Assembly: GCA_017303335.1 (NCBI GenBank)
Contig: JAFLBK010000004.1
Coordinates: 434,001 to 498,000, forward strand
Direction of reading: 5' to 3'
DNA: 64,000 nucleotides
Origin: Chitinophagales bacterium
GTDB taxonomy: Bacteria > Bacteroidota > Bacteroidia > Chitinophagales > Chitinophagaceae
Below are positions 44,857 to 55,700 of the stretch, one piece after another. The notes below the pieces were generated by a model. It had not been told where the DNA came from. It did no database searches and saw only the letters and a list, made by a program, of their open reading frames with translations. How positions within the stretch are numbered: the first letter of the stretch is position 1; every line of letters begins with the position of its first letter. The position numbers were made by a program, and so were the translations under genes.

Positions 44857-45865
44857 TATTGAATTCCTGCAACCGCTGGAGAAGTACGGCCTGGTTTCCG
44901 GCCCGGACGAAATTATGCCCTTCGTAACGGGCACCGTAATACACATCATTATTGAGGTGATCGGTCAGAAAACGCAGCGCCTGCATGTAGATCATAAAGA
45001 GACCGGAAAAATGAAAACGCGATTGTTCGGTTGCATTCAGCTCATCCCCCATTTCCGATAAATAACCTTCCCGGATCGCTTTGTAATATTCGGGGCGGAT
45101 GCGGATCCGTGAAAAGTCCTGCTCCTCTTCACTCACCGGGGAAAGATAGGTACGCATCATATCCCCCGCGTCGCTGATGAAATAACCCGGCATCACCGTA
45201 TCGAGGTCGATCACACAAAGGCCCTTGTCCTGCGCATCAAACAATACATTACTGATCTTGGTATCGTGGTGGAAGCAACGGATTCTGAATGTTTGTTTCA
45301 ACGATTCAAATTCATCAACAATATGCTTTTGTTCCTGCAGGAAAGCGATCAGTTCCCGCGACTGGCTGATCCGCCCGGCGTCGCCGTTTTGCAAGGCATC
45401 TTCAAATTGCCTGTAGCGCAGGCCGAGGTTATGAAAATCGGGCAGGGTTATCTTTAACCGGTGCGGATCGAGTTGCGCCAGCAATTTGGAAAACCGCCCG
45501 AATTGTTTGGCCGCTTCGAAAGCCTGTTCCGGCTTTTCCACCACATCGATCGTATGCGATCCTTCCACAAAGGGAAAGAGGCGGAAATAATCTTCCCCGT
45601 ACCGGACCAGTTCGGCCCCGCCTGTTGTTTGCAGGGGTGCGATGAACAAATAACCCGGGTCCTTTTCGCGAAGGTAGTTGGCAAGAAGACGGATATTGGC
45701 AGCAATATCTTCCGGTGAACGGAACACCTTCGTGTTGATCTTTTGAAGTACGTATCTTTTTTCGCCCGATTCCAGCAGCCAGGTACTGTTGATCAGTCCG
45801 CTCCCCAATGAACGGATGCCGATCCCTGTTTCCAAAAAATCATATTCCTGTAGAACCTGTCGCAT
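44849..45865 (-). CDS. APH-fold sugar kinase, N-acetylhexosamine-kinase-like
   Basis: The product is 338 residues from the ATG at 45865. The frame is open to 45916, but those added codons come from a palindromic repeat (the CRQAG artefact), so the shorter start is used. The fold is that of aminoglycoside phosphotransferases: SGLINSTWLLE (22-32), YVLQKINTKVF (38-48), the Brenner motif H200-DTKIS-N206 and the metal-binding IDLD (219-222). The N-terminal pattern resembles the N-acetylhexosamine 1-kinase group, and the position next to glycan hydrolases that release GlcNAc or GalNAc supports this. The substrate remains inferred. Confidence 0.72.
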   Translation of the reverse strand: MRQVLQEYDFLETGIGIRSLGSGLINSTWLLESGEKRYVLQKINTKVFRSPEDIAANIRLLANYLREKDPGYLFIAPLQTTGGAELVRYGEDYFRLFPFVEGSHTIDVVEKPEQAFEAAKQFGRFSKLLAQLDPHRLKITLPDFHNLGLRYRQFEDALQNGDAGRISQSRELIAFLQEQKHIVDEFESLKQTFRIRCFHHDTKISNVLFDAQDKGLCVIDLDTVMPGYFISDAGDMMRTYLSPVSEEEQDFSRIRIRPEYYKAIREGYLSEMGDELNATEQSRFHFSGLFMIYMQALRFLTDHLNNDVYYGARYEGHNFVRAGNQAVLLQRLQEFNTI

Positions 45866-45882
45866 AAATGCTAAATTCGTGT

Positions 45883-45906
45883 AACCTGCCTGCCGGCAGG
45901 CAGGTT
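45883..45906. repeat. 24-bp perfect palindrome (CCTGCCTGCC type)
   Basis: Half-site AACCTGCCTGCC followed by its exact complement. It lies in the short gap between the divergent kinase gene and the gene at 45917. A related CCTGCGGCAGG word occurs near 41928. Confidence 0.9.
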
Positions 45907-45916
45907 CGTTTAACAA

Positions 45917-46435
45917 ATGAAATTAAGACAAGAAATATTAAAAGAACATTCCAAAGCCCAATGCGAAAAGATCGTGACATGGGTGGGCGGCAACCAGCAA
46001 CGCTTCGACGAACTCTTTGATCTTTTCCTCCATGATGAATACCGGGTGGTGCAACGGTCGGCCTGGCCCATCAGCTATGCGGTGATGGATCACCCATCCC
46101 TCATCGGCAAACACTGGAAGCCATTGCTGAAGAACCTGCAGAAGCCCAACCTGCACGACGCGGTAAAACGCAACAGCATACGCCTGATGCAGGATATCGA
46201 TATACCGGAGAAATACCAGGGAGAAGTGATGAACATCTGCTTTCAATACCTCGAATCACCCAACGAGCCATTGGCAGTGAAAGTATTTTCGATGAAGGTG
46301 CTGGGCCGGATGCTCAGGCAATATCCCGAAATAGGCCCCGAACTGAAACTGCTCATCGAAGACCAGTTGCCGAACCAGACCGCCGGTTTCCGGAGTTGTG
46401 CGAAGAAAGTGCTGAAGCAGATCGATCTATTATAA
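45917..46435 (+). CDS. Helical-repeat (HEAT-like) protein of unknown function
   Basis: The product has 172 residues and no signal peptide. It is all helical, with repeated pairs such as FDELFDLFLHDEYRVVQRSAWPISYAVM, WKPLLKNLQKPNLHDAVKRNSIRLMQDI and PLAVKVFSMKVLGRMLRQYP, typical of HEAT/ARM-type solenoids. Such proteins bind other proteins or DNA; I do not know a specific role. The last six bases overlap the end of the convergent DUF2071 gene. Confidence 0.65.
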   Translation: MKLRQEILKEHSKAQCEKIVTWVGGNQQRFDELFDLFLHDEYRVVQRSAWPISYAVMDHPSLIGKHWKPLLKNLQKPNLHDAVKRNSIRLMQDIDIPEKYQGEVMNICFQYLESPNEPLAVKVFSMKVLGRMLRQYPEIGPELKLLIEDQLPNQTAGFRSCAKKVLKQIDLL

Positions 46436-47143
46436 CCGGCTTTTTTTCAATACCGATACGGCCGATCCTTCGGCAACAAATACCGAGTTGGGCGTTGCGG
46501 TATCCAATACAGAAAAGGATTTTCCATACAGACCGGCAAAATCACAATCGACCAGGTATTTGTTCACTTTGTAAACCCGCCAGGCCGGGTGCTGCACGTT
46601 GTATTCAAAGGTAGTAGCGGCGTTGTAACGGGAATATCCCCAATAATGTTCGGCGATGAATTCCGTTTCGCTGCCGGGCGGCATGGGGGAAGCATGTTTT
46701 TCAGTGACCGCCTCCATACGGTTCCACCTGCCTTTGTGTTTCCAACTATAACCCAGCGAACGGAAGTCTTCTTCTTCCTGAAGGAAATGATTCATCGGAT
46801 GGGTAGCATATTTCTCGTGGTAGATCGTATTGGCCACAAAACTGATCGCGGGTTTGGGAACGATCTCTTTGATGAATACCGTACCGCGTTTCCACTGGCC
46901 TGCGTCCTTGTGGCGTACATAGAACCGCAGGTTCACTTCTTCAAAATGCACATGAAAGGGAATTCGCCATCCCAGCAGGCGGGTATCGGTGAACATGAAT
47001 CCAACCAGGCTAACATACACCTGCCCATTGAAGCTGTCCAGTTCGGTACGGACCGGAACAAAGGGTTCCAGAATGGTCGGGTCGATGATGTAATTCGTCA
47101 TGACCAGGTCTTTCCAGTTCGCGGTAAGAAAGGTGGCAGCCAT
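46430..47143 (-). CDS. DUF2071 (YqjF-like) protein
   Basis: The product has 237 residues and no signal peptide. The DUF2071 pattern is clear: FLTANWKDLVMTNYIIDPTILEPFVP at the start, SLVGFMFTDTRLLGW, then HVHFEEVNLRFYVRHKD and FIKEIVPKPAISFVAN. The family has an acetoacetate-decarboxylase-like beta fold, but no proven reaction. It begins two bases after the stop of the NADH dehydrogenase gene on the same strand, so it is co-transcribed with it. Confidence 0.82.
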   Translation of the reverse strand: MAATFLTANWKDLVMTNYIIDPTILEPFVPVRTELDSFNGQVYVSLVGFMFTDTRLLGWRIPFHVHFEEVNLRFYVRHKDAGQWKRGTVFIKEIVPKPAISFVANTIYHEKYATHPMNHFLQEEEDFRSLGYSWKHKGRWNRMEAVTEKHASPMPPGSETEFIAEHYWGYSRYNAATTFEYNVQHPAWRVYKVNKYLVDCDFAGLYGKSFSVLDTATPNSVFVAEGSAVSVLKKSRL

Positions 47144-47145
47144 GG

Positions 47146-48408
47146 TTAACCTGTTTTTTTATTCTCCCTGTAAAACTCTTTAAAGATCAGCCGCAGGTTC
47201 TGGTCGTAGGTCATGTAATTATAGAGCCAGTTACTGAATACAAAGAACCGGTTCTTCACACCCAGTATCTGCATCAGGTGCAATCCCATCCAGATCATCC
47301 AGGCAAAGAAACCCCCGAAGTGCAGTTTTGGTTTGGGAATATCCACCACCGCCAGGTTCCTGCCCACGGTTGCCATACTGCCTTTGTCGTAGTAGCTGAA
47401 TTCCTTTTTCTCCGGAACAGCGCGGAAGTTCTTTACCAGCAGGTCGGCCATCTGCATGGCTACCGGCGCTACCTGCGGGTGCCCGTTCGGATAGGCAAGC
47501 TCTTCCATATACGCAACATCCCCGATGGCATAGATGTCTTCATATCCATGCACCCGGCAATAGCGGTCTACCTTGATGCGGTTACCCCTTGCGATCAATT
47601 CCGGGCTGATGCCTTCGGGCACATTGCCTTTTATACCGGCGGCCCAGATAACAAGAGACGCTTCGATCTTGTCGCCATTCTGCAACTGAACCGTTTTGCC
47701 ATCGAAATCCCTGAGCAGGGTATTGGTAAGAACCGTTACCCCCAGTTTCCCGAGGTACTGCCTCGATTGTTTGCTGGATATTTCGCTCATGGCGGCCAGT
47801 GTTTTCCCCGTGCCTTCGAGCAGGTATATCTTCATCTTCGAAAAATCCAGTTCGGGATAATCCTTCGGCAGCACGTAACGCTTCATATCGGCGATGGCGC
47901 CGCTCAGTTCCACGCCGGTAGGCCCGGCCCCAACCACCACGATGTTCATCAGCCGCTGCAGTTCGAGCGGGTCGGTCACATGCAGGGCGTCTTCAAAATT
48001 GTGGATCAGGCGGTGGCGCAGTTGCAGGGCTTCCACGGTACTCTTCATCGGGAACGCGTTTTCGGCCAGGGCCCGGTTGCCGAAGAAATTGGTATCGGCG
48101 CCGGTGGCGATCACCAGTGTATCGAAGCTGAAATCCCCGGAGTCGGTAACCACTTTCTTTTCGGACGGGAGGATTTGTTTCACCTCCGCCATGCGGAAGC
48201 GAACGTTGCGGCTCTTGTGAAACACTTTGCGAAGCGGAAACGAGATGTTGCTGGCATCCAGTCCGGCCGTGGCCACCTGGTAAAATAAAGGTTGGAACTG
48301 GTGGTAATTGAACCGGTCGATCAGGGTGATCTCGAAGCCCGGTTTGTTCCTGAGTTTCTGTGCCAGCCTCAGGCCGCCAAAACCACCGCCCAGTATTACG
48401 AGTTTCAT
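47146..48408 (-). CDS. ndh: Type II NADH:quinone oxidoreductase
   Basis: The product is 420 residues from the ATG at 48408 (MKLVILGGGFGGLRLAQKL); an ATG 21 bases upstream is less likely, as it lies beside the promoter box. The FAD-binding GGGFGG is at 7-12 and the NADH-binding VVVGAGPTGVELSGAI near 160-175. DIYAIGDVAYM (about 290) is the second FAD segment. The C-terminal region (FFAWMIWMGLHLMQILG) is a hydrophobic membrane-associating part. It passes electrons from NADH to menaquinone without pumping protons. A TATATTTG box lies 19-26 bases before the start. Confidence 0.88.
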   Translation of the reverse strand: MKLVILGGGFGGLRLAQKLRNKPGFEITLIDRFNYHQFQPLFYQVATAGLDASNISFPLRKVFHKSRNVRFRMAEVKQILPSEKKVVTDSGDFSFDTLVIATGADTNFFGNRALAENAFPMKSTVEALQLRHRLIHNFEDALHVTDPLELQRLMNIVVVGAGPTGVELSGAIADMKRYVLPKDYPELDFSKMKIYLLEGTGKTLAAMSEISSKQSRQYLGKLGVTVLTNTLLRDFDGKTVQLQNGDKIEASLVIWAAGIKGNVPEGISPELIARGNRIKVDRYCRVHGYEDIYAIGDVAYMEELAYPNGHPQVAPVAMQMADLLVKNFRAVPEKKEFSYYDKGSMATVGRNLAVVDIPKPKLHFGGFFAWMIWMGLHLMQILGVKNRFFVFSNWLYNYMTYDQNLRLIFKEFYRENKKTG

Positions 48409-48426
48409 GGTGTGCGATTTTCTCCG

Positions 48427-48434
48427 CAAATATA
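48427..48434 (-). promoter_or_regulatory. -7 box TATATTTG for ndh
   Basis: Exact TAnnTTTG match on the minus strand, preceded by AAACATTG, just as at 17966-17973. It predicts a leader of about a dozen bases. Confidence 0.55.
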
Positions 48435-48481
48435 CAATGTTTTCAATAATTTTTGAAAATTTTAGAAATTATATTTTGGGC

Positions 48482-48510
48482 AAAAAAAAGCAGCTTACGG
48501 GGTAAGCTGC
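48482..48510 (-). terminator. Rho-independent terminator
   Basis: On the minus strand GCAGCTTAC pairs with GTAAGCTGC around CCC, followed by eight T. It ends the transcript of the PorP/SprF gene and separates it from ndh. Confidence 0.9.
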
Positions 48511-48534
48511 CAAAACTAAAACTAAACGCCTGAA

Positions 48535-49437
48535 CTATTTTTTCGAGAAGGTATAGCGGAGCAATACCTCGTGGGCATCGGCACCGTTATCGAATTTGCT
48601 GATGGGGGCTATATAATTATCATAGGCATATCCCAGGGTGAGTTTCTTGCCGATATGGATGCCGGCCGAGAGCATGAAACTTTGGTGCGACCGGTACCCG
48701 CCGCCGAACCAGAACAGGTCCTGGAACTCTACCCGCGCCCCTACCTGGTAGTCGAGCGGTGCGTTGGGCAGGTAGATGAAAAGCACATTGGGTGTGATGA
48801 CAGTTGTACCGTCTACATACCAATTGTACAATCCATGAAGGTAATAGTGCCGGTACAGTCTTGCTTCTTCCGAACGGGTAAGATTGCCGCTGTAGAAATT
48901 CAGCTTCGACTGTACGAGTTGCGATACGGATGCGCCGATCTGCACCCGCTTGTTTGTATACGAGATCCCGAAGCCGGCATCGTACTTAAAGCGGCTGTCG
49001 CTGGCTCCCAACACGGGATCCGATCCCAATGATTCACTCAGTTTGGCCTTGTCGATCGCGTATTGCTGGATACGGTTTTCGATACCGATGGAGAAAACAC
49101 CGCCATTATTGCCCCGGATATGCTTGGCAAGCATGATCGACGCTCCGGTGCGGGATGTGGGTCCGGTTTTATCGTTATACACAACGGCGCCGATACCGAT
49201 GCCAAAGCGGGCCACATTGAAGGATCCGAAAACGGTGGCCGTCTTCGGGCTGCCGCTGATGGCCGACCACTGGCTGCGGTAACTCAATCCAACCATATTA
49301 TTTTCCTGGGTGCCGGCCACCGACGCGTTGTGGATCATTCCCTGCAGATCGTACAGCGACGAAGATTGCAATTGCTGTGCAGCCACGCCCGAGACAAGGC
49401 CGGTGAACAGTGCTGTGATGAATACTTTGTATTTCAT
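48535..49437 (-). CDS. PorP/SprF family T9SS outer-membrane protein
   Basis: The product has 300 residues with a signal peptide (1-20). The family start LQSSSLYDLQGMIHNASVAG is followed by VGLSYRSQWSAISGSPKTATVFG, then about 14 amphipathic strands, ending VLLRYTFSKK, as for a small beta barrel. PorP/SprF proteins are needed for surface attachment of particular T9SS cargo and are often encoded beside that cargo. Here it lies 19 bases downstream of the 1049-residue type B cargo gene on the same strand, a typical cargo-then-PorP pair. Confidence 0.9.
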   Translation of the reverse strand: MKYKVFITALFTGLVSGVAAQQLQSSSLYDLQGMIHNASVAGTQENNMVGLSYRSQWSAISGSPKTATVFGSFNVARFGIGIGAVVYNDKTGPTSRTGASIMLAKHIRGNNGGVFSIGIENRIQQYAIDKAKLSESLGSDPVLGASDSRFKYDAGFGISYTNKRVQIGASVSQLVQSKLNFYSGNLTRSEEARLYRHYYLHGLYNWYVDGTTVITPNVLFIYLPNAPLDYQVGARVEFQDLFWFGGGYRSHQSFMLSAGIHIGKKLTLGYAYDNYIAPISKFDNGADAHEVLLRYTFSKK

Positions 49438-49456
49438 AATTATGTTTATTATCTGG

Positions 49457-52400
49457 TTAGCGTAAAATGGTTACATCGCCCTTCGCGGGTACAATGGTTC
49501 CGTTAATGAGGTGGAACTGGATGGTATAATAATAGGTTCCATCGGCAACCGGTTTGCCCTTGTAGGTTCCATCCCATTCATTGTTGTAGTTATCGTTGCT
49601 GTATACCAGTTCGCCGTACCGGTTGAATATCTTCACAGCGATCTGCCGGGTGCAGGAGCCCCCGTTGGTAACGAGCCACCTGTCGTTGATGGCATCGCCA
49701 TTGGGTGAAAAGGCATTCATCACTTTGATACAAACCGGGATCACTGTTACCACGGCATCATCGGTACCAATACAACCATTCGCATCGGTTACGGTAAGTG
49801 TGTACGTGGTGGTAACCGGCGGTTTCACCCAGATATTGAACGTACCCTGTCCGTACAGCACACTGTTCGCGGGTGTCCAGGCGATGGATGTGGGGCTGGT
49901 AGCCGCACTGCTTCCATTCAGCATCACGTCATAGCCTTGTACGATCGTCTTATCCGTTCCGGCGCTTACGCTCGGAACCGGGCGAACGGGAACCGTTACC
50001 GTTTTTGTATACACGTTGCAGCCGAAGTCGCGGATGGTGATCGTCTTGGTGCCGGGTGTGAGGCCGGTGAACACATTCGATTGCTGCGCCGGTCCACCGT
50101 TGATGCTGTAGGTATAAGGCGCTAGTCCGCCCACCGCGTTCACCGTAATAGAACCTTGTGCGGCGTTGGCACAACTGGAAACCACGGTTTCGGTAGAGGA
50201 AACATTGACAAGTGAGAAATTACCATACTCAAGGATATGGCTGGTGGAGTTAGGCAATGATGGCCCGGTTACAAAGATCCGCCGGTTGGCGAACGGTGTA
50301 CCCGCCGGAACCTTCACCGGCGCAAAGGCCATGGTGGAGAACAGGTTGCTGCTGGCCGCGATATCCAGTCGCCAGGTGGCTCCTCCGTTATTGGTCACAT
50401 ACATTACACCGCCCGGGCCAACCACATAACCGTTATTGACGTCGTGAAACAGAACGCCGTTCAGGTTACCGCCACCGAGCGTTAAGATGTTGTTGGTGAT
50501 ATCCGTCCAGGTGGCGCCGCCATCGGTTGTCCGGAAAACCACTTTACGCGGAAATCCATTACCGGTTAAGAATACGGTGTTGTTATCGAGCGCATACATA
50601 TCGGTGTACGTGATCTGCGGCGTAACACCCGGAGTAGGTAAGGGAAGCTTACTCCAGGTTACACCCGCATCGGTGGTTTTCCATATCGTATCCCTGCTGC
50701 CGGCAACATAGCCTACCTGGCGGCTGGGGAATTCAATGTCGGTAAATGTTTGTGAAGTGGTTCCGGCCGGGAAACTGCTGACGGTTGTCCAGGTGGTGCC
50801 GCCATTAAACGAGCGGAAAATCTTCGGAGACCGGCTGGCCGCCGGAACCGAAAACCCGCTGTATCCACAAGCCCAAACGCTGTCGTTACCCACGGTAGCC
50901 ACATCGTTCACCTGTTCATTGCCATTAGCGAAAACCGGGTCGAGTGTTGGTGTGGCAGGTGGTGCCACGTTCATGTTGATCGATTTGTAGATGGTACCCA
51001 CGCTGGTGGCAAAGTAGGCCACTGCTGGATTGCCATTGGCATAGGTAAGCGAGGTGATATTGATATTGAGCGAAACGAAGTCGGTTCTTGTCCGGTCGAA
51101 CCAGGTCTTGCCTCCATCGTTGGTAACGGTAATGGTTCCGCCACCGGCAGCCATACCGTTGTTGCAATCGGCAAAATCGATCTTGTTGTAACCGGCCCCC
51201 GGAGAAACGATGTTGTAATTACTCTTCCACGGAGATCCGGCAATGGAATCGGCCACTACCCCGTTTGTACCAAGGGTAAGGAAACGGCCATTCGGTGCGA
51301 TGTCGAGCGCCCAGGTTCCGTTGTTGCTGTAGTTCTGTCCCTGCGGCAAACTGTTTACCTGTATCCAGTTTCTTCCGGTATCAACAGAAGACCAGAAGCG
51401 GCCGAAGTTGCCGGATGCATATAATTTTCCATTGCCCGCTTTTTTGATCACATACGGATTGGAAGCAAGCAATACATTCGGGTTGGGAATTGGCGGACCT
51501 GCCTGTGGGCCACCGGTTGGCGGGAACGGGAAATTCAATACCGTGTATTTCCCTTTCTCCAACGCGTTCGACGCGTTCAGGTTCGGTGTAAAGTCGTTAA
51601 CGCCGGTGCTTACACGCACTACGGTGTTATTATTAAACGACATCAATACAACCAGCGAATCATTGATTATACTCATCGCCCGGTAGGTTTGGGCGGCAGG
51701 CGCCAGGTTCGCGAAACCGGTGGTACAGGTAACCGTATTGGTATTGATACCGGAATAACCGATGCGCTCCTTACTGATGGAATAATCGGTTAAAACGCCG
51801 TTTTCGAACTTCCACAACAAGGCGGCTGTATGAGCGCCGGTTGTTAAGGTACCGGTACCCGGCAAACAGGTGGTGGAACTGGCATTCACACTCACTGCGG
51901 GAAACAAGGGACTTGCCTGTCCGCAGATATAGCCAACGCCGGAAGGCGTAAATTCGATCCGGTATATTTCTTTCAATTTGGCATCCACCGGCCAAAGCCG
52001 GGATGGAACGTTCGGGTTGTTGATATAGCCTACGCGGGTTACACCATTTACCGGGGGAGCCGCGATGGAATCCCAGGTGGCGCCGCCATTCAGCGTTACA
52101 TATAATTTAGGCAGCGAGTCGATCGTGTTGTTGTTCTGCCCGGCAATATATCCTTTGTTGGCATCGATGAACCAGCAGGCATTGATGTTTTTGGCATTGG
52201 CGTACAAAGGTGTTTTCACGAGGGTCCAGGTAATACCGCCATCCGTGGTTTTTACCATCGCCCCCGGGCTACCCACCGCGTATGCCGTGGTAGGAGTAAC
52301 AAAATGCACATCCGAAAAAGCCGGTTTTACCGTGGCCCCGGCAGCGCTCAGGAAGGTAAAACAACCATACACCCAGTTATTACCCGCGTCGGTGGTACGG

Positions 52401-52606
52401 GCAATACTGCCATCCGATCCCACCGCAATGGCTGTGTTGTTATCAATGAACTGGACATCGATCGGGGTAAATCCGAATTGCTTCGGATTGCTGAACCGCC
52501 AGTTGGTCGTGTTATAGGAGCTTTGGGCTGTTGCCAGCAGGGATGAAAAGGAAAGCAGAACCGCCAGCAGGCTATTCCACATCTTCCCATTGCAGTGCTT
52601 GTTCAT
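49457..52606 (-). CDS. Large secreted Ycf48/BNR-repeat protein, T9SS type B cargo
   Basis: The product is 1049 residues from the ATG at 52606, which gives a signal peptide (residues 1-28, ending LLATAQ); the open frame up to 52816 overlaps the divergent gene. Residues 30-800 form beta-propeller units with the Ycf48/BNR pattern VKTTDGGITW, YVTLNGGATW, IFRSFNGGTTW and VTNNGGATWR. SprB-like repeat units (ITVNAVGGLAPYTYSINGG) and a PKD-like unit follow. The last 90 residues are the type B sorting domain (VMNAFSPNGDAINDRW, IFNRYGELVYSN, VTILR). It is probably a cell-surface protein secreted with its PorP/SprF neighbour. Confidence 0.86.
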   Translation of the reverse strand: MNKHCNGKMWNSLLAVLLSFSSLLATAQSSYNTTNWRFSNPKQFGFTPIDVQFIDNNTAIAVGSDGSIARTTDAGNNWVYGCFTFLSAAGATVKPAFSDVHFVTPTTAYAVGSPGAMVKTTDGGITWTLVKTPLYANAKNINACWFIDANKGYIAGQNNNTIDSLPKLYVTLNGGATWDSIAAPPVNGVTRVGYINNPNVPSRLWPVDAKLKEIYRIEFTPSGVGYICGQASPLFPAVSVNASSTTCLPGTGTLTTGAHTAALLWKFENGVLTDYSISKERIGYSGINTNTVTCTTGFANLAPAAQTYRAMSIINDSLVVLMSFNNNTVVRVSTGVNDFTPNLNASNALEKGKYTVLNFPFPPTGGPQAGPPIPNPNVLLASNPYVIKKAGNGKLYASGNFGRFWSSVDTGRNWIQVNSLPQGQNYSNNGTWALDIAPNGRFLTLGTNGVVADSIAGSPWKSNYNIVSPGAGYNKIDFADCNNGMAAGGGTITVTNDGGKTWFDRTRTDFVSLNINITSLTYANGNPAVAYFATSVGTIYKSINMNVAPPATPTLDPVFANGNEQVNDVATVGNDSVWACGYSGFSVPAASRSPKIFRSFNGGTTWTTVSSFPAGTTSQTFTDIEFPSRQVGYVAGSRDTIWKTTDAGVTWSKLPLPTPGVTPQITYTDMYALDNNTVFLTGNGFPRKVVFRTTDGGATWTDITNNILTLGGGNLNGVLFHDVNNGYVVGPGGVMYVTNNGGATWRLDIAASSNLFSTMAFAPVKVPAGTPFANRRIFVTGPSLPNSTSHILEYGNFSLVNVSSTETVVSSCANAAQGSITVNAVGGLAPYTYSINGGPAQQSNVFTGLTPGTKTITIRDFGCNVYTKTVTVPVRPVPSVSAGTDKTIVQGYDVMLNGSSAATSPTSIAWTPANSVLYGQGTFNIWVKPPVTTTYTLTVTDANGCIGTDDAVVTVIPVCIKVMNAFSPNGDAINDRWLVTNGGSCTRQIAVKIFNRYGELVYSNDNYNNEWDGTYKGKPVADGTYYYTIQFHLINGTIVPAKGDVTILR

Positions 52607-52721
52607 TTGGTTTTCGTTTTGGTTTGTGCTGATTGAGGCAGCAATGTTACAGTGAACCCAAAGGGCTGTTTGTAGAATTAATTCTATCCGGTTTTTTTTC
52701 GTTCCGCCGGAATATTGCATC

Positions 52722-55700
52722 ATGAAAGGCTGTATACCAAACCGACTGCTTCTATTACTGCTCTGTTGCACCAGCCTGTTCGGTGCAACGGCACAGGACA
52801 AATCCAATAAAGGCAAGGAATTCTGGCTGGGATATGGCTATTGCTGGAACTTCACATCCGAAGCGCCGCTCAATACGCAGGAACTGGTGCTTTACCTCAG
52901 TGCCGAAGCGCCGGCAACCGTTACCGTTTCCATCGCTAACACTTCCTGGAGCCAGACGGTGAACATACCCGCCAATACCGTCGACGCGTCGATCCTCATA
53001 CCAAAGACCGGGGCCGATGACGCTCGCATATTCGTGGAAGGACAAACCAACCGGGCGATACATATTGTAAGCGATACGCCCATCGTGGTATACGCACATA
53101 CCTATAACGGCATGATCTCGGCCGCTACCATGCTCATGCCGGTTGAGACCTACGGATTCTTATACTATTCGCTGAACTACTCGCAGGCGCAATCGGGCTC
53201 CAGTCCGCCCCTGCCCCCGATCAACACCACGCAGAATGGACCCGATTGGTATTCGTGGTTCTATGTCATCGCATCCGAAGACAACACCCGGTTACAGATC
53301 ACTCCCGCGGATACCACCCGGAATGGCTGGCTTCCCAATCAAACCTATACGGTTAACCTCAACAAGGGCGAGATCTATACGGTAATGGGAAAACTCGGAA
53401 GCGGCAACCTCGATTGGGCCGCCAGTAAAGACATGACAGGCAGCAAGGTGGTGGCGGTACAGGGCGCCGATGGCAATTGCCATCCCTTTGCTTTATTCTC
53501 CGGAAGCAGCGGCATCCGGCTCTGCAAGAACGACGGCGGCGAAAACATGCAGCAACAGGTATTTCCCACCCAGGCATGGGGCACCCGCTACCTTACCTAT
53601 CATACGCTCAACAATACCGCTACCGATATCAACGATCCGTTCAAGAATTTTTACCGGGTAGCTGTTGCCGATCCCACCACCATTGTAAAACGAAATGGCG
53701 TACCGCTCACCGGGCTGACTAGGAATTTCTATTACGAATTCCTCGACAGTACCGGCGGCGATTACATTGAAGCCGACAAACCCGTACTGGTGGCGCAATA
53801 CACACCCGGCGGCAACCGCTGCTATTTAGCCAGCCAGTTCGCCTACGGCGATCCGGAGATGTTTTATTTAAGCCCGGTGGAGCAGGGTAAAAAAGATGTA
53901 CTCTTTTACGCTACCCGCAAACAGAATATCGATTACAATTACCTGAACGTGATCGTTCCCACTGCCGGCCTCGGTTCCCTGCGACTGGATGGAAATCCCT
54001 TCGACCCGGTCAATATCAAAACACACCCGAACAACCCGGCCTTCTCGGTGGCCGTTGCCCGCATCACCGGCGCGGCGGCGCAACACCGGCTTGTTTGCGA
54101 CTCCACGTTTACCGCTACCGTGTACGGACTTGGCTTCTTTGAAAGCTATGGATACAATGTAGGCACCAATATCAACAACCTGAATAATTACAGCGCCATC
54201 AGGAATACGCTTAACAGCAGCGGCAATATCGATACGTTCACCTGCAAAAACACGCCGGTGCGTTTATTCGTGAAACTGGCCTACCCGGCCACCTCCATCC
54301 GTTGGCGTTTCAGCCAGGTGAGTGGTATCACACCCAATGCGGATTCGGTCATCAACAGTCCTGTACTGCTCAATACCGAATCGATCAATGGCCGTACTTA
54401 TTACGTGTATTCGCTGCAGCAGGATTTCACCTTCGCGGCGCCGGGTACGTACATCATCCCGGTTTCTTACACAGCCGCCCTCATCCCCAACTGCAATCAA
54501 ACCGAATATGCAACGGTAACCGTGGTGGTGAAACAGGGACCCAAGGCTGATTTCACTTTCAGTTCCGCCTGCCCCAATCAATCCATCACATTCACCGGCG
54601 CTTCTACCACAACCGGTTTCAATATGGCCGGTTACCTGTGGAATTTCCCCGACGGCACAACACAAACAACCGTGAATGCGAGCAAGGCATTCCCCGCGAT
54701 CGGAACGTATAACGTACGCTACCGCATTTACGCGGATAATGGTTGTATCGGCGATACTAATAAACCTGTCAGCGTTGGAAATCCCGTCAGCCTCTCGGTA
54801 CAGGCGAGCGGCAAAGCCTGTGCAGACAGCCTGTTTACATTCACCTCTTCGATACCAGCCAACAGCGCCAACCCACCCAGCTGGTACTGGGATTTCGGCG
54901 ATGGCAACAATACCGTTATCAGCAGCGGCAATACCGCAACACATGGCTATGCTGCCAACGCGGGACCGATACAGGTTCGTCATGCCGTTGGCTTCAGTAC
55001 GGGTTGTGGTACCGACACCGTGCTTTATTCGATACCCGTCATTCATGCGAATCCTGTTGCATCCTTCAGTTTCGTTGCGGATACACTTTGTGAACTAAAG
55101 CCCGTTCAATTCAACGCGACGCTTACAGGCATCAGTTCCTGGGCCTGGAATTTCGGCGATGGAACAAGCACGGCAGCTCCGCCGCTTACACATACCTTCG
55201 GCAAGCCCGGCTCCTACCCGGTTACGCTTATTGTGCAAGATGTCAATGGCTGCGGTTCACAGCCAGCGGTCAATACGGTGATCATCAATCCAATGCCGGA
55301 CATCGATGCCGGACCGGATAAGTTTTTCCGCATTGGCAGCTCCGTTACGCTCGACGCCAGCATATCCAATCCCGGTAATTATGATTTTGTGTGGACGCCG
55401 GGCACCTACCTGAATACCACCACCCTGCTCAACCCGACGGCGTTAACCGACCGGCGGATGACCTATTACATCACCGCAACCGATAAAGCCACGCACTGCG
55501 CCAATACCGACAGCATGGTCATTAAACCGATCAGCATTGTGCAGGTGCCAAACGCATTTACGCCGAATAACGACGGAAAGAACGACCTGTTCCGGGTGCT
55601 GGGTACCGAACTGGTTACCCGGTTTAACCTGCGTATATTCGACCGGTACGGGCAACTGGTATTTGAAACAAACGACAAGGGACAGGGATGGGATGGAAAA

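Noticed and set aside
47278..48288. 336-residue plus-strand open frame
   Set aside because: Antisense to the type II NADH dehydrogenase, whose FAD and NADH motifs are intact.
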